Of a DNA stretch of 6,893 nt, positions 1-4,284 are shown one piece after another. Numbering within the stretch: position 1 is the first letter of the stretch; the number at the start of each line of letters is the position of its first letter. The stretch comes from Massilia sp. Its GTDB lineage: Bacteria > Pseudomonadota > Gammaproteobacteria > Burkholderiales > Burkholderiaceae_D. The notes under the pieces are model-generated. The model searched no databases and was not told the origin of the DNA. It saw nothing but the letters and a program-made list of their open reading frames with translations. A program made the translations under genes and the position numbers. Where the stretch lies: the NCBI GenBank assembly GCA_028291845.1, contig JAQGNM010000473.1, positions 1 to 6,893 on the forward strand, written 5' to 3'.

Positions 1-630
1 GGCTTTTTCCGGCTCGCCGCTCTTGAGCATCAATTGCGCCTTCATGCGCAGCAACTCGATGTGGTGCACCTTGTCGATGTCGATGCGGGCGTCGCACAGG
101 GCGGCGGCGCGCAAATAATCCTTTTCCGAATACGCCAGGTCGATCATCCGAAACACCTGTTTTTTGTGCCACACGCGGTTCAATCGCGTCAACAGCACGC
201 CCTCGGTGATCGGCTTGATCAGATAGGCGTCGGGCTGGTGCTCGGCGGCGCCCATCACCGACTCGACGCTTTTTTCGGCCGACACCATCAGCCACACGCT
301 GCTGGGCAACAGTAAATTGCGCACCCGCGCCTCTTCCAGCACCTGCTGGCCGTTTTTGCCTTCTCCCAGGTTGTAGTCGCACAGCACGACGTCGTAGCGG
401 ATGCGGGCGAGCAGCGCCATCGCCTCGCCGCCGCTGGACGCCTGGTCGATATTTTTGGCGCCGAGATTGCGCAGGCTTTCGCGCAGCAGCTGGCGGATGC
501 CGATGAAATCGTCGACCACCAGGTAATTTTTCGAGGCCCAGTCGACGTCGGCCAGAGTGGCTGTCGACGGCGCCGGCAGCGTTGCAGCCGCAGCCGCAGC
601 TGACACTGTCGGCGAACCGGGCGCGCTCAT
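1..630 (-). CDS. Response regulator, receiver domain plus start of a TPR-like region (3' end cut by window edge)
   Basis: The reading frame is open from the ATG at 630-628 to base 1, giving 210 residues with no stop, so the C-terminus lies outside the window. After an alanine-rich, probably disordered leader of about 30 residues comes a CheY-like receiver domain (about 35-155). It shows the acidic pair D40-D41 (motif LVVDD), phospho-acceptor D85 (VVLCDYNLG), switch serine S117 (MVSA) and the K139-P140 pair (YLIKP), so it should be phosphorylatable. From about 158 on the sequence is helical and resembles one TPR-like unit (DYLRAAALCDARI, then a partial second). No DNA-binding domain is visible so far. 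Receiver-plus-TPR regulators of this kind (VieB-like in architecture) usually act by protein contact rather than DNA binding; that is family knowledge, not proof. The start overlaps the kinase stop (ATGA), so translation is probably coupled and the kinase is the likely phosphodonor. The missing C-terminus could still carry another output domain. Confidence 0.9.
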   Translation of the reverse strand, partial: MSAPGSPTVSAAAAAATLPAPSTATLADVDWASKNYLVVDDFIGIRQLLRESLRNLGAKNIDQASSGGEAMALLARIRYDVVLCDYNLGEGKNGQQVLEEARVRNLLLPSSVWLMVSAEKSVESVMGAAEHQPDAYLIKPITEGVLLTRLNRVWHKKQVFRMIDLAYSEKDYLRAAALCDARIDIDKVHHIELLRMKAQLMLKSGEPEKA

Positions 631-1364
631 GGCAAGGTCAAAATAAAGCAGCCGCCGCCCAGCGCGCCGCCGTTTTCCAGCCGCACGCTGCCACGCCGGC
701 CGCGGTGCTTGTGCATGTGCGCGACCTTGCTGGAAAAATACAGGCCGAGCCCCGTGCTATTGGTCTGAAAGTTGATCCCGCGCGGCGCCGGCAGGCCCGC
801 CAGCATGCTCGCAGGATAGCCGGCGCCATTGTCTTCGACCCGCAACTCCAGTTGGCCATCGACCAGAGCGATGCGCAGGCCGATGCGGTTTTTGGTGTAA
901 TTGACGGCGTTGTTGATCGCATGGCCGAGCACGCCGATGATCAGGTCCTCGTCGAAATGCCAGACCAGCCCGGCATCGGCATCTGCATCGACATCCACCT
1001 CGAGCGTGATCGCCTTCGAAGCGAGCAGCGCGCGTGCGCCCGACACCACCTGCTCGACCAGGTGGCCGACCGCCAGCGGCTGCAGATCGAAGGGATAATT
1101 GCTGTGGCCGACCTGTTTGTACAGGGCCAGCAGATGCATCAGGTTGTCGTTCAGGCGCCGGGTCTGGTACAGCATGTGGCCCAGCTGAGGCGTGTCGGTG
1201 GCGCCGCCATCGAGCAGCTTTTCCAGCGTACCCGACAGTACGCCCAGCGAATTTTTCATGTCGTGGGCGGTCGATGCGAGGAACAAGGTAAATTCCGCGG
1301 ACAGCTCGGTCGACAGCGCAGTGTCGCCGTCGGCCATGTCCTGGGGCCGTTCGTCGAAGGTCAT
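627..1364 (-). CDS. Soluble histidine kinase without a sensor domain
   Basis: The protein has 245 residues. The H-box is at 33-40 (AHDMKNSL, phospho-accepting H34, with serine where many kinases have proline). It is followed by a second dimerisation helix (about 60-83) and a HATPase_c domain (about 95-245). The N-box is HAINNAVNYTK (148-158), the G1 box DNGAGYP (178-184) and the G2 box STGLGLYFS (203-211). All ATP-binding motifs are present, so it should be active. Only about 25 residues precede the H-box region, with no transmembrane segment, signal peptide, PAS or GAF, so it is cytoplasmic and its signal must come from a partner protein. The start is the ATG at 1364 with GGAG five bases upstream. 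An internal ATG (M10) is possible but lacks such a site. It overlaps the downstream response regulator by four bases, which makes that regulator its probable partner. An acidic Asp/Ala run at about 124-131 sits at the start of the ATPase domain and comes from a short DNA repeat. Confidence 0.92.
   Translation of the reverse strand: MTFDERPQDMADGDTALSTELSAEFTLFLASTAHDMKNSLGVLSGTLEKLLDGGATDTPQLGHMLYQTRRLNDNLMHLLALYKQVGHSNYPFDLQPLAVGHLVEQVVSGARALLASKAITLEVDVDADADAGLVWHFDEDLIIGVLGHAINNAVNYTKNRIGLRIALVDGQLELRVEDNGAGYPASMLAGLPAPRGINFQTNSTGLGLYFSSKVAHMHKHRGRRGSVRLENGGALGGGCFILTLP
973..996. repeat. Four imperfect hexamers inside the kinase gene
   Basis: The units gcatcg, gcatct, gcatcg and acatcc lie in tandem. 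On the minus strand they encode the alternating Asp/Ala stretch between the dimerisation helices and the ATP-binding core of the kinase. The unit length is a multiple of three, so gain or loss of a unit would change loop length without a frameshift. The copies are diverged, so this is probably an old and stable repeat. Confidence 0.5.
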
Positions 1365-1369
1365 GGGTG

Positions 1370-1373
1370 CTCC
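1370..1373 (-). promoter_or_regulatory. Ribosome binding site of the histidine kinase
   Basis: GGAG on the minus strand ends five bases before the ATG at 1364. It is the clearest Shine-Dalgarno-like site in the window and supports that start over the internal ATG at kinase residue 10. Confidence 0.6.
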
Positions 1374-1407
1374 AGCGGGCGCCTGCCCAGAATGTTGCCG
1401 TAGGAAA

Positions 1408-1413
1408 ATTATA
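1408..1413 (-). promoter_or_regulatory. Probable -10 box of the kinase-regulator operon
   Basis: A perfect TATAAT on the minus strand lies in the 86-bp gap between the end of the mnmC-like gene and the kinase start. It would place transcription start near 1401 and give a leader of roughly 37 bases that contains the GGAG site. At 15-18 bp spacing I find no good -35 hexamer (the best is GAAAGC at 1431-1436), so the promoter may be weak or activator-dependent. The gap shows no terminator-like hairpin, so some read-through from the upstream tag-mnmC unit is also possible. Confidence 0.45.
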
Positions 1414-1450
1414 CCTCCCTTCTTCCAGGGGCTTTCCGTTTTGCGCAGAA

Positions 1451-3025
1451 TCAGGTTCTGGTGCGGCGGGCGCGCAACACGAAGCGTCCCGGGTCGAGCG
1501 CGGCGGCCAGATCCGATTCCAGCGGCAAGGGCTCGCCCTCGATGGCCGCCGCCAGCAGCTCGGCCGCCAGCGGCGCCCAGATCAGCCCGCGCGAGGCGTA
1601 CGCCAGCAAAGCATACAGCCCCGGCTGGCGCGGCAGTTCGCGCAGGCGCTCGGCGCCAATCTCGAATGCCGGCTCGGGCACGGCGCCGACCATCGGCAGG
1701 CGGTCCGGCGCCACCGCGCGAAAGCCGACCCGGCCCGCCAGCGGGGCGGCATGGGCCAGGCTGGGATCGGCCAGCATCGAGCGCATGTTATCGAGGTTTT
1801 GCTGCTGGCTGGCCATGCGCAGGGCCGGATCGGCGTCGCTGTCGTAGGTGGCGCCGGCGCTGCGCATGCCGCCCGCGGCCGGGGTCAGATAGGCTTCGCG
1901 GCACAATACGTAGCCCAGCTCGGGCGCGGCGCCGGCCGCCAGATGCGTCACCTGGCCGCGCACCCGCTCGAACGGCAAGGCGGCCGTTTGCGCGATGGCG
2001 GCGCCGCCGCTGGCGACGATCACGGTGGGCGCGGCGGCGATGCGCTGGCCATCGGCGCCGCGTGCGGTCCAGCCGTCGGCGTCTGCGGCACCGCGCTGCA
2101 GCGTCACGTCGCCGACGCCGAAGCGCATCTGCAGGCGCGGCCCGCAGGCGTCAAGCATGGCGGCGATCGCGCTGCCCGGCCGCATCCAGCCGCCGCCGGG
2201 GAACAGCCAGGCGCCGTGCGGAGCGAGTCCGCCAAAGCGGTTATCGGCGTCGAACCACTGGGCATAATCGAGCGGCAGCGCCTGGGCGGCGGCGATGGCG
2301 CGCTGCTGCCTGGCGTGCGCAGGGTCGCGCGCGGCCAGCAGCACGCCGCAGTTTTGTCCCTCGATGGCGGCGCCCGCGCCGATGCCGACGCCGCCCAGCG
2401 TTCGCCAGTAATCGCGGGCGAACAGGAATGCCGCGCGGGTCAGGCGCGAGGTGATGTTGTCGTCTTTCGAGAGCAGCGGCATGCTGATGCCGGCCAGGTT
2501 GCCGGAGGCCTCCATCGCCGCCGCCGGATGGCGCTCGAGCAGGGTCACGTGCCAGCCGCGCGCGCACAGCCGCTCGCAGGCGGCGGCGCCGGCAAGTCCG
2601 GCGCCGATGACAATGGCCGTGCGTTGCGGCGCCGGCGGCGGCGGCGCGATCGGCTTGCGGGTGGCGTAGCGGCCGATGGCGCCGGTGGCAGGATCGAACA
2701 GCACCGCGTCGCGCTCGAGCAGCCGCGCCAGCGAAGGTGGAACGATGGCGCCGTCGAACACCGCGCCGTCGATGCGCGCCTGCAGGCGCGCCAACGCAGC
2801 ATCGAGCGGCGCGTGCAGCAGGTCGACGGTGACGGCGGCGTCAGGCTGAAGCAGGCGCCGGAAGCCCGGCAAGCCGTCCGCAGTCAGGGCGATGATGTGC
2901 AGGCGCCGCGGACGCTGATCGTCTTCACGCCACTGCTTCAGCCACGCCTGAACAGCGTCGTCATTCCAGGCACCGGCGAAGACGGTAAAACGCTCGCGCC
3001 CGCGCCAGTACGGCCGCCAGTTCAT
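1451..3025 (-). CDS. mnmC: MnmC-type FAD-dependent tRNA wobble-uridine oxidoreductase with a degenerate methyltransferase domain
   Basis: From the ATG at 3025 the product is 524 residues; bifunctional MnmC is typically about 650. The C-terminal half (about 135-524) is a well-conserved MnmC2 oxidoreductase. It has the FAD-binding VIGAGLAGAA (139-148), EASGNLAG (172-179), a GGGWMRPG substrate-side motif, RGQVTHL and, near the end, GRVGFRAVAPDRLPMVG and ASRGL. MnmC2 removes the carboxymethyl group of cmnm5(s2)U34 in tRNA, giving nm5(s2)U. Residues 1-130 look like a shrunken MnmC1 methyltransferase. WRGRERFTV (7-15), a QWREDDQRPRRLH stretch and a FDGAIVPP remnant (90-97) align by eye with conserved MnmC1 segments, but the SAM loop (normally G-F-G-x-G after the first strand) is replaced by AGAWNDD, and the usual first part of the domain is absent. 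A PPPP linker (128-131) joins the halves. The start is uncertain: a TTG at 3031 has GGTGAG six bases upstream. The gene follows tag by 13 bases, so the two are probably co-transcribed. Confidence 0.9.
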   Translation of the reverse strand: MNWRPYWRGRERFTVFAGAWNDDAVQAWLKQWREDDQRPRRLHIIALTADGLPGFRRLLQPDAAVTVDLLHAPLDAALARLQARIDGAVFDGAIVPPSLARLLERDAVLFDPATGAIGRYATRKPIAPPPPAPQRTAIVIGAGLAGAAACERLCARGWHVTLLERHPAAAMEASGNLAGISMPLLSKDDNITSRLTRAAFLFARDYWRTLGGVGIGAGAAIEGQNCGVLLAARDPAHARQQRAIAAAQALPLDYAQWFDADNRFGGLAPHGAWLFPGGGWMRPGSAIAAMLDACGPRLQMRFGVGDVTLQRGAADADGWTARGADGQRIAAAPTVIVASGGAAIAQTAALPFERVRGQVTHLAAGAAPELGYVLCREAYLTPAAGGMRSAGATYDSDADPALRMASQQQNLDNMRSMLADPSLAHAAPLAGRVGFRAVAPDRLPMVGAVPEPAFEIGAERLRELPRQPGLYALLAYASRGLIWAPLAAELLAAAIEGEPLPLESDLAAALDPGRFVLRARRTRT

Positions 3026-3038
3026 GGCCAATTTATGC

Positions 3039-3602
3039 TCACCCGGCGGCCCGTTTGAAACACGCCTCGTCGTGATCGTCGACCATGCCGATGCCCTGCA
3101 TGTAGGCGTAGACGATGGTCGAGCCGACAAATTTAAAGCCCCGTTTCAGTAAATCTTTCGACAGCCGGTCCGACAAATCCGTCCTGGCCGGCCGCGCGCC
3201 GCTGGGCCAGTGGTTGACCAGGGGGGCGTTGTCGACAAAGCCCCACAGGTAAGCGTCGAGGGTCAGGCCGGCCTCGCGCATGCGCAGGTAAGCCTGGGCA
3301 TTGGTGATCGCTGCCGCCACTTTTAATTTGTTGCGGACGATGCCCGGATTGGCCAGCAACTCGGCGACCTTGGCGGCGTCGTAGGCGGAAACAAGCACCG
3401 GGTCCCAGTTGTCGAACGCGGCGCGGTAGTTGTCGCGCTTGTTGAGAATGGTCTCCCACGACAGGCCGGCCTGGGCCCCTTCCAGGTTGAGCATCTCGAA
3501 TAAGGTGTTCTCGTCGTGGCAGGGGATGCCCCACTCGGTGTCGTGGTAGGCGAGATACTTTGGGTTGGCCATGTTGGCCCAGCTGCAGCGGGTGGTAGTC
3601 AT
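3039..3602 (-). CDS. tag: DNA-3-methyladenine glycosylase I (Tag)
   Basis: The product is 187 residues, the same length as the E. coli enzyme, and is colinear with it. Tag excises 3-methyladenine from alkylated DNA, the first step of base excision repair, in the cytoplasm. The zinc ligands are all present: C6, H20 (in AYHDTEWG), H177 and C181 (DHDEAC). The substrate pocket residues correspond to E41 and W49 (LEGAQAGLSW). The signature LLKRGFKFVGSTIVYAYMQ lies near the C-terminus. The ATG at 3602 is the right start because a later one (M11) would lose zinc ligand C6. No Shine-Dalgarno sequence precedes it. Instead a TATACT box sits six bases upstream, compatible with a leaderless transcript. 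It is divergent from the PaiB-family gene and first in a probable operon with mnmC. No Ada-type operator was recognised. Confidence 0.97.
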   Translation of the reverse strand: MTTTRCSWANMANPKYLAYHDTEWGIPCHDENTLFEMLNLEGAQAGLSWETILNKRDNYRAAFDNWDPVLVSAYDAAKVAELLANPGIVRNKLKVAAAITNAQAYLRMREAGLTLDAYLWGFVDNAPLVNHWPSGARPARTDLSDRLSKDLLKRGFKFVGSTIVYAYMQGIGMVDDHDEACFKRAAG

Positions 3603-3608
3603 GATCAG

Positions 3609-3614
3609 AGTATA
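3609..3614 (-). promoter_or_regulatory. Possible -10 box of tag-mnmC, placing the transcript start at the ATG
   Basis: TATACT on the minus strand (five of six matches to TATAAT) is followed by six bases, CTGATC, and then the tag ATG. Standard spacing would put +1 at or next to the A of the start codon, giving a leaderless mRNA. This agrees with the lack of a ribosome binding site. No convincing -35 hexamer is found at 16-18 bp. Confidence 0.35.
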
Positions 3615-3615
3615 G

Positions 3616-3647
3616 CTGGCATGGGACAGGCACCCTGCGGTTGCCAG
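3616..3647. repeat. Inverted repeat CTGGCA-N20-TGCCAG in the divergent promoter region
   Basis: Arms 3616-3621 and 3642-3647 are perfect reverse complements of six bases with a 20-base spacer. The left arm abuts the tag -10 box and the right arm overlaps the -35-like TTGCCA of the PaiB-family gene, so a bound protein could affect both promoters. A six-base palindrome pair can occur by chance, so an operator role is only a suggestion. Confidence 0.3.
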
Positions 3648-3658
3648 TCCCCCTGCGG
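3633..3658. repeat. Direct repeat of CCCTGCGG in the divergent promoter region
   Basis: Two exact eight-base copies (3633-3640 and 3651-3658) start 18 bases apart, roughly two helical turns less three bases. They lie between the two divergent -10 boxes, one copy inside the spacer of the plus-strand promoter. They may be a protein-binding site or a chance repeat in GC-rich DNA. Confidence 0.3.
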
Positions 3659-3671
3659 CATACGCTATTAT
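3641..3671 (+). promoter_or_regulatory. Possible promoter of the PaiB-family gene (TTGCCA-N19-TATTAT)
   Basis: TTGCCA (3641-3646) matches TTGACA at five of six positions and TATTAT (3666-3671) matches TATAAT at five of six. The 19-base spacer is longer than ideal. The -10 box ends six bases before the ATG at 3678, again pointing to a leaderless transcript. No Shine-Dalgarno sequence lies between it and the start. Confidence 0.4.
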
Positions 3672-3677
3672 TCATGC

Positions 3678-4283
3678 ATGTACACCCCATCCCGCTTCCA
3701 CGAATCGCGCCCCGCCGTGCTGCAGGCGCTGATCGAAGCGCATCCGCTCGGCACCGTGGTCACCCACGGCGCGGCCGGCTTGAACGCCGACCATATCCCG
3801 TTCGAATACAGCGCGCCGACCGAAGGTGCGCCGTTCGGCACCTTGCGCGCCCACGTGGCGCGTGCCAATCCGCTGTGGCAGCAGGACGGCAGCGCGGTCA
3901 TGGTGGTGTTCCAGGGACCGGCCGGCTACATTTCCCCTTCGCTGTACGAGGAGAAACCCATCAGCGGCAAGGTGGTGCCGACCTGGAATTACGCGGTGGT
4001 GCATGGCCATGGCGTGTTGCGCGCGGTCGACGATCCGGTCTGGCTGCAGGCCCTGCTCGCGCGCCTGACGGACCAACACGAAGCCGGGCGCGAACATCAA
4101 TGGGCGGTGGGCGACGCGCCGCCTGCCTATGTGGAAACCTTGAAGAAAGCCATCGTCGGCATCGAGATCGTCCTGACCCGGCTGGACGGCAAGTGGAAGC
4201 TGAGCCAGAACCGCCCGCAGGCCGATCAGCTGGCGGTCGCCGCCGAGCTGCCCGCGCTGGCGCAGTGGATGCGGACCAGATAG
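3678..4283 (+). CDS. PaiB-family FMN-binding split-barrel protein (putative negative regulator)
   Basis: The product is 201 residues, the usual length of the family (COG2808). It begins MYTPSRF, the typical family N-terminus, which fixes the start at 3678; an upstream in-frame ATG at 3621 would add 19 residues without family support. Recognisable blocks are HPLGTVVTHG (22-31), NADHIPFEY (36-44), the strongly conserved HVARANPLW (59-67), FQGPAGYISPSLY (78-90), VVPTWNYAVVHGHG (99-112) and, near the end, DGKWKLSQN. These form a pyridoxamine-phosphate-oxidase-like barrel that in related structures binds FMN or similar cofactors. The family name comes from Bacillus PaiB, linked to repression of sporulation and protease genes; biochemical function in proteobacteria is unclear. 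No helix-turn-helix is evident, so direct DNA binding should not be assumed. It is transcribed away from tag and ends one base from the stop of the convergent diguanylate cyclase gene. Confidence 0.92.
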   Translation: MYTPSRFHESRPAVLQALIEAHPLGTVVTHGAAGLNADHIPFEYSAPTEGAPFGTLRAHVARANPLWQQDGSAVMVVFQGPAGYISPSLYEEKPISGKVVPTWNYAVVHGHGVLRAVDDPVWLQALLARLTDQHEAGREHQWAVGDAPPAYVETLKKAIVGIEIVLTRLDGKWKLSQNRPQADQLAVAAELPALAQWMRTR

Positions 4284-4284
4284 A

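Noticed and set aside
34..315. A 93-codon plus-strand ORF at the left edge
   Set aside because: It lies opposite the response regulator, whose receiver residues are conserved. The plus-strand product looks like a His/Gln-rich shadow.
582..1403. A 273-codon plus-strand ORF opposite the histidine kinase
   Set aside because: Its product has no recognisable domain, and the opposite strand carries all kinase motifs (H, N, G1, G2).
1413..1421. AAGGGAGGT on the minus strand as a strong ribosome binding site
   Set aside because: No start codon lies at a suitable distance downstream, and it overlaps the upstream flank of the TATAAT box. It is probably a coincidence.
1446..1460. A hairpin CAGAA-CCTGA-TTCTG at the end of the mnmC-like gene as a terminator
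   Set aside because: The stem has only five base pairs, it spans the stop codon itself, and no U-tract follows.
1367..3058. A 563-codon plus-strand ORF opposite the mnmC-like gene, plus a 420-codon one at 1192-2454
   Set aside because: Both are antisense shadows of a GC-rich gene. Their translations are dominated by Arg, Ala and Gly with no family motif, while the minus strand encodes a clear MnmC oxidoreductase.
3026..3130. A 35-residue longer N-terminus for the mnmC-like gene, starting at the ATG at 3130
   Set aside because: It would lie wholly or mostly inside the tag coding region, its residues look like an out-of-frame translation of tag, and the MnmC-like similarity begins only after 3025.
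3516..3677. An extended N-terminus for the PaiB-family protein
   Set aside because: The extension overlaps the start of tag on the other strand, and family members begin at the MYTP-type N-terminus at 3678.
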